Below, piece by piece: positions 34,474-43,432 of a DNA stretch of 64,000 nucleotides. This DNA is from Bacillota bacterium (GTDB lineage Bacteria > Bacillota > Sulfobacillia > JABLXB01). The notes under the pieces were generated by a model. That model was given only the letters and a program-made list of their open reading frames with translations. It had not been told where the DNA came from and did no database searches. Location: contig JABLXB010000002.1 in NCBI GenBank assembly GCA_013178305.1, positions 432,454-496,453 of the forward strand. Reading direction: 5' to 3'. Made by a program: the position numbers and the translations under genes. Every line of letters starts with the position of its first letter. Position 1 is the stretch's first letter.

Positions 34474-36627
34474 CTACGATACCGGTACCAGGACGAGCGC
34501 TATGGGGTCTTCCAGGGGCAACCCCTCGATCTCGGTCCTGGCAAGCGCCTGCATGTGGCCCACCGAAGCCAGCCCGGAAAGATTGGCTATTCGCGCTCCG
34601 TAGATCAGGTACACTTCGGGCATTTGCTGCCCCCCGTCCCCGAACGCGGTGTGGGAATCCACGACGTTCTCGATCGCCTGAAGAGTGGACCCGACCGTGG
34701 TCCCGACCACGATCCCGTTGCTCTTCTGGAGCCTGATAACCCCAGTGTAATCCACAATCCGTATCGGGCGTAATGTCCTCCTGCTCAACCCCATCCAACG
34801 CTTCTCCTGGACGCTCCCCTGGAACACTGCGAGCCCGCTGGTCGAAGCAGCAACCGCGATCGCCGGCGGGTCGAGCCTCATCGATTCCGCAGCAATGCCG
34901 AGCATCTGGTCGACGCAAAGCCTCGGTCTGGCAAGCTCCTGACTCCTCATCTCGCTCGCCCCGCAGGCGACCGCCCGCACCAGGTTCCTGGATGCATCGA
35001 CCTCGACTTCCACCTCGACAGTGCCCGGAGCCGCCCCCAAACGCAGCACCGATTCTTCCGCTTCGCGACGGATCCTGATTATATCCTCCTCGGTCGGGTT
35101 CACGATGGTCCTCTCCACCATATCACGGACGAGCGCAAGGCCAACGCCGATGGCCGATATCACCTCCGCCTGCCTCGCTCTCCTGTACTGCAGCCCCATC
35201 CTGGAGGCGAGGTACGGAACTACCGCGGAACAGCCACCTCCTCCCCCGACCAGGGTGACGAGCCGCCTGTCCAGCCCGTATTCTTCTATCAAGGAATTGA
35301 CGGTCGGCTCTACCTTGCCTGCCGCGACGTCCATAACGTTCCTCACGACATCTTCGACCGGCCGTTCGACGTAACGAGCCAGCGCCTCGAACGCTATGCG
35401 CGCCGCCTCACCGTTGCCGGCAGCGTAGTCGCCGCGCTCGACTACTCCCGCCAGGTTTGCCGCACAGGTGAGCGTGAGGGCGAAGGTTTCCCCGGCAGCC
35501 GTTCTCACTGCAACGTAGTCGGCCGGATCCCCGGGTCGCGGCTGTATCATGACGGGCTCGGCGCCGCGCAGATCACGGGGGTCGGCGAAGACGGAATACG
35601 GCAGCCCGGCTATGTGCGCGCTCCTGGGTCCGACCGATTCCACCGACCTGCCCTTCACCCTGATCATGGAGCCGCCCGCTATGCCGAGCGTACGGGTATC
35701 GAGCGACCGGAGATAGGTCTTGTGCCCGCCGACCTCGGCGTGCCTGACGATCACCCGGCCGTTCTTTACAGCAGAGATGTCCGTGCTGGTCCCGCCCACC
35801 TCGAGGAATATGCCGTCCGTCACCCTCTCGAACATGAGGGCCCCCGCGACACCCGCGGCAGGACCGGACAACAGGGTGAGAATTGGCCGCTTCCTGACCT
35901 CCGCGACGTTCATGACCCCGCCGTCGCCCCGCATGATCATGAGCGGAGCCCCGATCCCGGCGTCAGCCACAGCGCCAGCTGTCATGAGCGCCGATTCCAT
36001 CATTTTCGGAAGTATGCTCGCGTTGATGACCGCCGTCCGCGTCCGCACCTTCAGGCCGTACAGCTTGGAAATCTCATGCGTTCCCGTGGCGGCCACGCCC
36101 TTCAACGTAGCCCTTTCCATGGCGAACCTCTCGTTGCCGGGGTCATCCACCGAGAACGGCTCAGCCGCAACGATGACCGCCTTCCCGCCAAGCTGTTCGA
36201 GAGCCCTGTCGATCATCTCCGCGGTGGCAGGCATGAGGGCGGCGGAGCCGGGCTTGACTTCAACGTACACGTGAGCTATATCCAGGAGTCTCCCACCGAG
36301 ATCCAGGTTCTCCACCCTGGTGTCGGCCCTCGCCTTGTACCCTTCGACGCCGTAGCCCATCGCCAGTATCCCTACACTCGCCACGTCGCCCTCGAGGAGG
36401 GCGTTCGTGGCCTGGGTGGTGCTGTGTGCAATAAACGCCACGCTCGCCGGGTCGATCCGCGCCTCGCCCAGGAGCTTCTGTAACGCCTCCACGATCCCGC
36501 GGGCTACGCCCTCCTTTGCCTGGTGCGTGGTCGGCACGACGGCGTGCGCGACCAGTTCGTAAGTGTCGTTGTCTATCGCAACGGCGTGAGTGAACGTGCC
36601 GCCCACGTCGATACCGATCCTGACCAT
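34474..36627 (-). CDS. Hydantoinase/oxoprolinase (HyuA-type) ATPase subunit
   Basis: A 717-residue actin-fold protein of the HyuA/5-oxoprolinase A family, which hydrolyses cyclic amides (hydantoins, 5-oxoproline, related lactams or carboxylates) with ATP. The N-terminal nucleotide-binding stretch VRIGIDVGGTFTHAV, the STTQATNALLEGDVA block, ISGPAAGV-like LLSGPAAGVAGAL and the later GGTSTDIS are typical. HyuA normally works with a HyuB partner; none is encoded nearby. It lies in the middle of a sugar-type operon between nagB and a Gfo/Idh oxidoreductase, an unusual setting. The true substrate is unknown. Confidence 0.85.
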   Translation of the reverse strand: MVRIGIDVGGTFTHAVAIDNDTYELVAHAVVPTTHQAKEGVARGIVEALQKLLGEARIDPASVAFIAHSTTQATNALLEGDVASVGILAMGYGVEGYKARADTRVENLDLGGRLLDIAHVYVEVKPGSAALMPATAEMIDRALEQLGGKAVIVAAEPFSVDDPGNERFAMERATLKGVAATGTHEISKLYGLKVRTRTAVINASILPKMMESALMTAGAVADAGIGAPLMIMRGDGGVMNVAEVRKRPILTLLSGPAAGVAGALMFERVTDGIFLEVGGTSTDISAVKNGRVIVRHAEVGGHKTYLRSLDTRTLGIAGGSMIRVKGRSVESVGPRSAHIAGLPYSVFADPRDLRGAEPVMIQPRPGDPADYVAVRTAAGETFALTLTCAANLAGVVERGDYAAGNGEAARIAFEALARYVERPVEDVVRNVMDVAAGKVEPTVNSLIEEYGLDRRLVTLVGGGGGCSAVVPYLASRMGLQYRRARQAEVISAIGVGLALVRDMVERTIVNPTEEDIIRIRREAEESVLRLGAAPGTVEVEVEVDASRNLVRAVACGASEMRSQELARPRLCVDQMLGIAAESMRLDPPAIAVAASTSGLAVFQGSVQEKRWMGLSRRTLRPIRIVDYTGVIRLQKSNGIVVGTTVGSTLQAIENVVDSHTAFGDGGQQMPEVYLIYGARIANLSGLASVGHMQALARTEIEGLPLEDPIALVLVPVS

Positions 36628-36650
36628 GGCGATCCCGACCGGGTCCGATG

Positions 36651-37709
36651 TCAACCCCCCGACACCCCCACCGACACCCCCGGGCAGACGGGCCGCCTCT
36701 CCCTTATCGATTTCTCGACGGCCGCCGCAGCGGCAACCACCGCCAGCCCATCCATCGCGGAGACCACCGGCGCCGTGCCCCCGGCGACCGCATCGATGAA
36801 CCCCGTGAATGCGTCGGCGAATAGCCCGGTCACCCTACCGTACATGTCCGCCCCGAAGAATGTGGGGCATTCGTACCTGTCTGTGGTGACGTCGAGCATC
36901 TGCCTCTCCGTATCCACCCGGATGACCCCTCCAGCGCAGACGACCTCGAACAATCTCGCCGCCACGGATGGGGCCTTCTCCGGGTACACCCAGGACGCGT
37001 CGAAATACGCGCTCTCGCCGCCGGAGTACCTGATCATCGCCCGGACGAAGTCCGGAGTATCGATCCCCTGCGACCGCAGGAAGCCCGACCCCTCAACAGC
37101 GTAGACCTCGGATACTTCGGATCCAAGCAGCCAGCGCACCGCATCCAGCAGGTGGGTCATCTGGAACCAGATGGGGGACGTCCGCGACGCCCACGTAAGC
37201 CTCCTCGTCGGGGCAACCAGCCGGTCGTGCGCCCAGGCAGTCACGCCGAGCACCCTGCCCATGCCGCCCGACGCCAGCCTCTGCTTTGCCGCGTGCAGCG
37301 GTGGGAACCACCGGAGCACGTGATTCACCTGGCAGACGACGCCGGCCCGCGATATGGCCTCCACCATGAGTTCAGCGTCGGCCACCGACATGGCGAGGGG
37401 CTTCTCAACCAGTATGTGCAGCCCTCTCCCGGCGGCACAGACCACGGGGTCCCTGTGGAGGTCATCCGGCAGCGCGATGTAAACGGCGTCGAGAGCCTCT
37501 CTGTCGATCATCTCCCGGTAATCGAAGTAGCGCGTTACCCCGCCGTTACCTGAGCCCCTTGATCCCTCCAGGTTCGCGCCCCCGAACGAATTGAGCCTGG
37601 ACTCGTCGGCGTCGCAGGCGGCGATGAGCGAGACCCTGTCATCCTGCCTAGCGAGTCTCGAATACGCCAGCCCCATGTAACCCAGTCCCACGATACCCAG
37701 CCTAATCAA
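36651..37709 (-). CDS. Gfo/Idh/MocA-family oxidoreductase (first copy)
   Basis: A 352-residue NAD(P)-dependent sugar or inositol dehydrogenase. The Rossmann motif GIVGLGYMG is at the N-terminus, and the family lysine is in HILVEKPLA near residue 120. The second half is the alpha/beta substrate domain. It resembles the other Gfo/Idh protein of this operon (for example LPDDLHRDPVV against LPDHLHRDVVL), so the two are paralogues, possibly acting at two steps or on two epimers. Confidence 0.88.
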   Translation of the reverse strand: MIRLGIVGLGYMGLAYSRLARQDDRVSLIAACDADESRLNSFGGANLEGSRGSGNGGVTRYFDYREMIDREALDAVYIALPDDLHRDPVVCAAGRGLHILVEKPLAMSVADAELMVEAISRAGVVCQVNHVLRWFPPLHAAKQRLASGGMGRVLGVTAWAHDRLVAPTRRLTWASRTSPIWFQMTHLLDAVRWLLGSEVSEVYAVEGSGFLRSQGIDTPDFVRAMIRYSGGESAYFDASWVYPEKAPSVAARLFEVVCAGGVIRVDTERQMLDVTTDRYECPTFFGADMYGRVTGLFADAFTGFIDAVAGGTAPVVSAMDGLAVVAAAAAVEKSIRERRPVCPGVSVGVSGG

Positions 37710-39078
37710 TGATGCATCCCCCCAGCTGCCGTATTCGTTCCCTCAAATGAGCTACGTCCACTTCCCTGACTCTGCCGTGGGGGGCCAGCGAAGCAGCGAC
37801 TCCCGCTGCCTGCCCCATGCCCAGGCACGTGGCGGTTACGCGCACCGACGCGGTCGCTTCATGCGTAGCTGAAATGCATCTACCTACCACCAGGAGGTTC
37901 TCGGTGTTCTTCGCTGTCAGGCACCTGTAGGGTATCGAATACAGGAAGCCTTCCGGCTCCTCGCGGTAGACGAGCCCGCTCCCTGACGGGTCGTGAATAT
38001 CGATCGGGTAGGCGCCCATGCACACGCCATCCTCAAATCGCCTGCCGGCCAGGATGTCGCCGGCGGTCAATACATGATCCCCGAGAATGCGGCGCGATTC
38101 CCTGACCCCGATGGTGCTGGCGATGTCCAGGAGGTACGAATCCTCAAACCCGGGCACCCGCCGCCGCAAGAACTCCGTCAGCTGCCTCACCTGCTCCCTT
38201 GCGACGAGCTCCGCCCTGCTGAGCTCGAACGGATCGAGCGGATTCGTCTTCACCACCCTGGTGGTGTTCACGAGGATCTCACCATGCCTCGGTGTGCTGA
38301 AGAAGAGGAGCCTGTCCCGCGGGATGCTGACTTCTCCACGGTCGAGACCGCCGCGCCACACGCCGAAGAAACCGGAACACGACAGGAACCCGGTCTTTTC
38401 GAGTATCTCGAGGTCGGTCGTGTGGTGGAACTCTTCCGGGTGGGCCTTCATGTACTCCTTGACCCTCGGAGCATCGACGTTGCTCATGCGGAATATCAAC
38501 GTGAGTGCCTGGCAAAGACCGTCCTGGGACCGCCCCATCTCCCACGGGGCGCCTGCCATTGCCGCCAGTTCGCCGTTGCCCGTCGCGTCGACGAAGACCT
38601 CTCCCCGAATATCGAACACTCCTCCGGGATGCGCGACCCTGACCGCCTCTATCCGGCCGCCCGAGGTCTCCACGCCGCAGAATCTTGCGTGGAAAAGCAC
38701 CTCCGCCCCCGATTCCTTAACCATGTCGTCAAGTACGAACTTGAGGGCGGTTGGCTCAACCGGGGTAAAGGAGTAGATGACGCCGAGGGCGTCCCTGATG
38801 TGCCCGGGCGAACCCCCGGCGGCCACCAGCCTGTCGACGATCTCCTGGGGTATCCCATCCACCACCTGGCGGCCGTCCCTGGCGTGGAACGTCATCCACG
38901 GTCCGACCAACCCGGCGGTGGAACATCCCCCCAGGTATCCATGTTGCTCGATCAACAGGACGTCCGGGCCTTCCCCTCGCCTGCCCGCCCCCCGCATCCT
39001 TGCGCACGCCAGCGCGGCTGCAACCCCCGCCGGACCACCGCCGACCACGACGGTTCGAGCCTTCGCCAGAGGGAACAT
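37702..39078 (-). CDS. FAD-dependent oxidoreductase (FAD_oxidored family)
   Basis: A 458-residue flavoprotein with the dinucleotide-binding start VVVGGGPAGVAAALACAR, EQHGYLGGCST and the late FAD-contact region NLLVVGRCISATHEATAS. It belongs to a family of uncertain function often found beside sugar dehydrogenases and hydrolases. Its start overlaps the second Gfo/Idh gene by a single base and its stop overlaps the first Gfo/Idh gene, indicating tight coupling. Confidence 0.87.
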   Translation of the reverse strand: MFPLAKARTVVVGGGPAGVAAALACARMRGAGRRGEGPDVLLIEQHGYLGGCSTAGLVGPWMTFHARDGRQVVDGIPQEIVDRLVAAGGSPGHIRDALGVIYSFTPVEPTALKFVLDDMVKESGAEVLFHARFCGVETSGGRIEAVRVAHPGGVFDIRGEVFVDATGNGELAAMAGAPWEMGRSQDGLCQALTLIFRMSNVDAPRVKEYMKAHPEEFHHTTDLEILEKTGFLSCSGFFGVWRGGLDRGEVSIPRDRLLFFSTPRHGEILVNTTRVVKTNPLDPFELSRAELVAREQVRQLTEFLRRRVPGFEDSYLLDIASTIGVRESRRILGDHVLTAGDILAGRRFEDGVCMGAYPIDIHDPSGSGLVYREEPEGFLYSIPYRCLTAKNTENLLVVGRCISATHEATASVRVTATCLGMGQAAGVAASLAPHGRVREVDVAHLRERIRQLGGCIID

Positions 39079-40097
39079 CAGGGCACCGGCACCTCCTCCA
39101 GGCTCACACTGCTGCCTCGTTTCAGCGACATCTCTATGGCCGTCAGAATCCTCACGTTCTCAAGCCCGTCCGTTTCGTCGCACGCCGGCTGCGAGGTCCC
39201 TTCAAGCACGTCCACGAACGAATCGAACATGGTGGGATAGATCCCCCGCAACCTGCCGCATATCTCCGACTGGATGCAGCGGAAGTTCTGAAGTGAGGAT
39301 GCCATCTTCGCCCCCATCTGGTAACCCGTATCCACAGTCAGGATCCCGCCGGTGCCGAGCACTTCCATTCGCGCGTCGGCGAGGGCCGGCTGCGAGTTCG
39401 GTGCTATCCAGCACGCTTGCAGGGAAGCAGTCGCCCCGGACCTGAACACAAGTTCGGCCCTGGCGTAGTCGTACGTGTCGATCCCCAAGGAAAGCAGCTT
39501 CCTCCTGGCGCCGACGGCGGTTACCGCCCCAACCTCGCTTTGCGCGATCCATCTGGCGGCGTCGGCCTCGTGGCTCATCAGAAACCACGCGGGAGAGCTC
39601 GAAGACGCCCAAGGGAGCATCCTGAGAGGCACGTCGATACGGTCGTTGATCCGGGCGCTGATGCTGAGCACCTCGCCGATTTCCCCGGATTGAACCGCCT
39701 CCCTGGCGGCCACATACGGCGGGGTCCACCGGAAGATGTAGGCCATCTGGCACTTGACGCTCGCCGATCGAATGGCCCGTACCATCTGGATCGCGTCCTC
39801 CATCCTCGTGGCCAGCGGCTTTTCCAGCAGGATGTGAACCCCCGCTTCGGTCGCCGATAGCACCACGTCCCTGTGAAGATGGTCGGGGAGGCAGACAACG
39901 ACGCCGTCTAACCGCTCACGGGCAAACATCTCGCTGAAGTCCGGGTACGCCCTGCAGCTCCAGGATGTCGAAACCGGGTCGCGCTTGCTATCGTCAACGT
40001 CACAGACCGCCGCAAGGCGCACCCGCGGATTCTCCGCCGCGACCCTTGTGTACATCGTCCCCATGTTGCCGAGGCCGACGACTCCAATCCTCTTCAT
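39078..40097 (-). CDS. Gfo/Idh/MocA-family oxidoreductase (second copy)
   Basis: A 339-residue NAD(P)-binding oxidoreductase: GVVGLGNMG at the N-terminus, ILLEKPLA near residue 107, and RWTPPYVAAREAVQSGEIGE. It shares the overall plan of the other Gfo/Idh protein of the operon. Substrate unknown; the operon suggests a carbohydrate derivative. Its stop base overlaps the start of the FAD oxidoreductase gene. Confidence 0.88.
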   Translation of the reverse strand: MKRIGVVGLGNMGTMYTRVAAENPRVRLAAVCDVDDSKRDPVSTSWSCRAYPDFSEMFARERLDGVVVCLPDHLHRDVVLSATEAGVHILLEKPLATRMEDAIQMVRAIRSASVKCQMAYIFRWTPPYVAAREAVQSGEIGEVLSISARINDRIDVPLRMLPWASSSSPAWFLMSHEADAARWIAQSEVGAVTAVGARRKLLSLGIDTYDYARAELVFRSGATASLQACWIAPNSQPALADARMEVLGTGGILTVDTGYQMGAKMASSLQNFRCIQSEICGRLRGIYPTMFDSFVDVLEGTSQPACDETDGLENVRILTAIEMSLKRGSSVSLEEVPVP

Positions 40098-40112
40098 GCT
40101 CTTCCCAGCCTT

Positions 40113-41381
40113 CTACCTCATATACATCAGGCCCGCGAGCACGGCGGACGCGGCGCTCAGGAGCCAGATGAACGGTATGACCTTCGCGGTGATCCTGTTG
40201 ACGTCCACCCCGGTGAAACCCGCGGTCCACACGTTATGGGTGTTCGTCGGGTCACCGATGATCTGCACACGTTCGGTGCACAGGAACCCCGCCGTGACAG
40301 CCATCGGCGACAGGATCTTGAGGCTCACCATGAGGCTGGCGACTCCGCTCCCAAGACCGTATAGGTTCATCGGTCCCCTGTACAGAGCCAGCGGAGACAG
40401 GAGGGCGAAGAATACTACGTACCCGAGGAACGAGGTGGGAACGATGGAATTCAGTATCGGAGCGAGGGCCTTCCCCACGACAGGATGGGAGACGGCCTTC
40501 AGCAGGATGCCTATGCCGATCATCAACAGGACGGCCGGCGCCGCATCGGCCACGCCCTTGTAGGCGGCTTTTCCGATGAGGGTGGAAGAATTCGTGCCTC
40601 TCCTGTAGGTGGTGACGACCGCGTAGCCGATGCCGGCGATGAACGCGGACACGATCTGCCACTTGAAGAATACTACCAGTATTATGGGAACAATGGGTGT
40701 GATGAGCGAATACCAGGGCGCATACTTGTAAGCCTCTTCCTGAGCCATTGACGACGCTACGGATGCCCAGGCGATCCGCGGGGATTTTCTCGCCTGGAAG
40801 TATATGAATACGAAAGCGGTCAGAACGGTCAGCCCGGCCACAGCAAGCGCGAACACCTTGACGTCGTCGAGGGTGACCCCGGTAACGGTCTTCCAGTACG
40901 CCCAGTTGGCCAGGTTGATTCCCATACCCGTGCCCACCCCGAAGAGGTACACCGTCGCCACGGTCAATGGGGGCAGGCCTACCGACAGCATAATGGGAAG
41001 CGCGATGTTCCCCACCATGATCACGGCGCCCAGCCCCGCCAGGGTAGTGAATAGCAGCGCCACGGCCACATACATGGCGATGAGCACCCCGACGGGGTTA
41101 TCGCCGCCGAATTCGGCCGCCTTCTTGATGATCTTCTCCGATATGCCGGTCAGCAGCATGATCTGGCCGAGGATAGCCCCGAATATGCAGGCCACATACG
41201 CGCCGGAGAGCCTCGCCACTCCCTCTTCGACAATCACTTTCTGGATCTCGGGGGACGGAAGCTGCGCGACCAGGCCGACCACGATGCCCATCGCCGGGAT
41301 AGCGATCAGCGCGGGTAACTTGTTGGATATCATGAGCGCTGCGAACACGAAGAAGACCAGGAGTATCAGGTACCCTACCAT
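40113..41381 (-). CDS. Ion-transporter-superfamily permease (GntP/CitM-like)
   Basis: A 422-residue protein with about eleven hydrophobic helices spread along its length, two internally similar halves and re-entrant-looking segments (TLAGLGAVIMVGNIALP, GPMNLYGLGSG). This fits secondary carriers of the ion transporter superfamily, such as gluconate or citrate carriers. No ATP-binding or PTS motifs. It is the only transporter of the ROK operon and probably imports the operon's substrate by proton or sodium symport. Confidence 0.75.
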   Translation of the reverse strand: MVGYLILLVFFVFAALMISNKLPALIAIPAMGIVVGLVAQLPSPEIQKVIVEEGVARLSGAYVACIFGAILGQIMLLTGISEKIIKKAAEFGGDNPVGVLIAMYVAVALLFTTLAGLGAVIMVGNIALPIMLSVGLPPLTVATVYLFGVGTGMGINLANWAYWKTVTGVTLDDVKVFALAVAGLTVLTAFVFIYFQARKSPRIAWASVASSMAQEEAYKYAPWYSLITPIVPIILVVFFKWQIVSAFIAGIGYAVVTTYRRGTNSSTLIGKAAYKGVADAAPAVLLMIGIGILLKAVSHPVVGKALAPILNSIVPTSFLGYVVFFALLSPLALYRGPMNLYGLGSGVASLMVSLKILSPMAVTAGFLCTERVQIIGDPTNTHNVWTAGFTGVDVNRITAKVIPFIWLLSAASAVLAGLMYMR

Positions 41382-41401
41382 AGGAAGACACCTCCGGGTT
41401 C

Positions 41402-42100
41402 TTAGAGTGATGAAATCGCCTTCGAAAACGCCAGGGTGGCCTTCTCCAGTTCCTTGAAGGTCGATCCCGTCGAAAGAACGCCTATCATGATGGACTTCGA
41501 TCCTGCCTGGGCAAGAAGGTGAACTTCTTCAGGATGTAGCCTCTTCTGGGAGGGGATGATGATCGGTTTCTTCAGCAAAGACGTGAGCATCGAGTACCGG
41601 TTGATGTCCGAGAGGGTGAGGCCCTGCCCGTACTGTTCCTTGGGGATGATGGCTCCCTCGAAAGCCTCTATCGGGGTGTTGTTGAGCCCCCGTATGAATT
41701 CCCAGTCGCAGCTCGAATCTATCGCAGCTATCCTGGTTATGCCCTGGACATTCATCAGCCAGGCCGGGTAGTAGTGGACGAACATATCCAGGAAGTCGAA
41801 ACCCATGGTCTTGATCTCTTCGATTTCCCGCGACGAGACTCCGTTCTCCGCTCCAGGAACTATACCAACCGGAATGGACACGGACTTCAGGATCCGTTCC
41901 AGGGCCGGTCTCTCCTGGGATAGCGAACCGAATGTCACTCCGGAGGCCCTGTGCGTGACGTTAATGTGTACCTTTACAGCGTCCGCGCCCCCCGCTTCCG
42001 CAGCCTTCGCCATATCCTCGGAATTCTCCGGTATGGCGACGATCAACGCCATCTTCTTCTCTGCCGTAGTCTGAAGGAACTTGCCCGCCAATTCCGGCAC
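41402..42100 (-). CDS. TIM-barrel protein, function unknown
   Basis: A 232-residue protein with the alternating strand-helix pattern of a phosphate-binding TIM barrel: ALIVAIPENSEDMAKAAEAGGADAVKVHI near the N-terminus, IPVGIVPGAE in the middle and GSKSIMIGVLSTG towards the end. NanE-like epimerases and HisA-like isomerases share this outline, but no specific catalytic motif is recognised. It follows the ROK repressor gene in the operon and so may act on the imported sugar or its phosphate. Confidence 0.6.
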   Translation of the reverse strand: MPELAGKFLQTTAEKKMALIVAIPENSEDMAKAAEAGGADAVKVHINVTHRASGVTFGSLSQERPALERILKSVSIPVGIVPGAENGVSSREIEEIKTMGFDFLDMFVHYYPAWLMNVQGITRIAAIDSSCDWEFIRGLNNTPIEAFEGAIIPKEQYGQGLTLSDINRYSMLTSLLKKPIIIPSQKRLHPEEVHLLAQAGSKSIMIGVLSTGSTFKELEKATLAFSKAISSL

Positions 42101-42115
42101 CTCCTGAGATCATCT

Positions 42116-43324
42116 TTACAAACCGCCCGTGAACGTTTCTTCGAAGACCATTGCCCACGCCCCCATCAATCCCGAGTCCGCACCCAGCCTTGACTGGATT
42201 ATCGGAACTGCTCGAAGGCTCATACTCAGGGCTCGCCTGGAGATCTCTTGCCTGAGCGGTTCCAGCAGGAGATCCCCGACCTGTGACACCCCCCCTCCTA
42301 TGATCATGAGTTCCGGGTTGAGCAGGTTGACGATCCCCGACAGCGCTATCCCGAGCGTCGTCCCCGCCTTCCGGAAGGCCTCAACCGCAATCTCGTCCCC
42401 CTGCGTTGCAAGCTCCGCCACCCTCTCTGCAGTCCACTCGCCTCCACCGCCGGCGCCGGCGGGTCCACCGTGGCCACCCCTGGCGTTGTAAGTGGCCCTG
42501 GCCATCTGCGCGATCGCAGGGCCAGACGCAACCGCCTCAAGGCATCCCCTGTTTCCGCACGAACATTCGGGGCCCTCGGGGTCAACCGTGATGTGGCCAA
42601 TTTCACCCGCAGCTCCCGAAACCCCGCGATAGACCTTGCCGTCGATGATGATCCCCGCCCCTATCCCTGTGCCGATCGAAACATAGACCAGGTTCTTGCA
42701 GGGGATATCGACGCCGCGCATCTTCTCTCCGATCGCGGCGACGTTTGTGTCGTTGTCCACGTATACCGGGACATCGAACCTGTCCGCCACCAGATCCTTT
42801 AATCTGATATTGTGCCAGTGCAGGTTGGAGGCAAAAGCGACCACGCCGCGCTCGTGGTCGACAAGGCCTGGAGTGGCGATCCCGATGCCCAGGACCTTCC
42901 GGGGCTCTCCGACGGAATCCCACGCGGTCTGCAGCCCCTGCATGAGGCTGCCCAATACGCTGTCCTGGGTAGCGGCGTCCACAAGCGAGTAAAAACGCCT
43001 GATGGGGCGACCATCCAGCCCTACTACTGCGGTGAGCAGTTTCGTACCGCCCAGATCCGCCACTATCACGTATCGTCCATGGGGGTTGATCTCGAACAGA
43101 ACGGGCTTTCGTCCCCCGCTGGAATCGCCGATACCCGTCTCCCCTATGAGTCCCTCTCTCAGCAACTCATCTATGGTAGCTGAAATCGTGGTGGAGCTCA
43201 GGCCGGTGTGCCGCGCCATGTCCGCCCGCGAGATCGGCGAGCGCTTTGTCAACAGGTTCATGACGGCCCAACGGTTTATGGTCTTGATCAGCTGGTAGTT
43301 GCCGGTTCGTATAGTGCCAGGCAC
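42116..43324 (-). CDS. ROK-family transcriptional regulator (NagC/XylR type)
   Basis: A 402-residue repressor. Residues 15-75 form a winged helix-turn-helix (SRADMARHTGLSSTTISATI), followed by a ROK sugar-kinase-like domain with VIVADLGGTKLLTAV, NDTNVAAIGEK, SIGTGIGAGIIIDG and the zinc motif CSCGNRGCLE. The sensor domain probably binds a phosphorylated or free amino sugar. It is the first gene of the catabolic operon, and a palindromic AT-rich site lies just upstream. The start is GTG with a weak ribosome binding site. Confidence 0.92.
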   Translation of the reverse strand: MPGTIRTGNYQLIKTINRWAVMNLLTKRSPISRADMARHTGLSSTTISATIDELLREGLIGETGIGDSSGGRKPVLFEINPHGRYVIVADLGGTKLLTAVVGLDGRPIRRFYSLVDAATQDSVLGSLMQGLQTAWDSVGEPRKVLGIGIATPGLVDHERGVVAFASNLHWHNIRLKDLVADRFDVPVYVDNDTNVAAIGEKMRGVDIPCKNLVYVSIGTGIGAGIIIDGKVYRGVSGAAGEIGHITVDPEGPECSCGNRGCLEAVASGPAIAQMARATYNARGGHGGPAGAGGGGEWTAERVAELATQGDEIAVEAFRKAGTTLGIALSGIVNLLNPELMIIGGGVSQVGDLLLEPLRQEISRRALSMSLRAVPIIQSRLGADSGLMGAWAMVFEETFTGGL

Positions 43325-43343
43325 CTTGACATCGACCTCGAAT

Positions 43344-43379
43344 CTTTTTACGGATACTTTCTTAAGTAGTCGTAAAAAG
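43344..43379. promoter_or_regulatory. Palindromic operator upstream of the ROK gene
   Basis: CTTTTTACG and CGTAAAAAG form a perfect 9-base inverted repeat with an 18-base centre that is itself partly palindromic (ACTTTCTTAAGT). It lies 20-55 bases upstream of the ROK start, in an AT-rich island within GC-rich DNA, as expected for a self-regulatory ROK operator. Confidence 0.65.
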
Positions 43380-43432
43380 TACCCACAAAAATTGAACGTA
43401 TATATTACTTATGCGGGCGAGCTCAAAATCCT

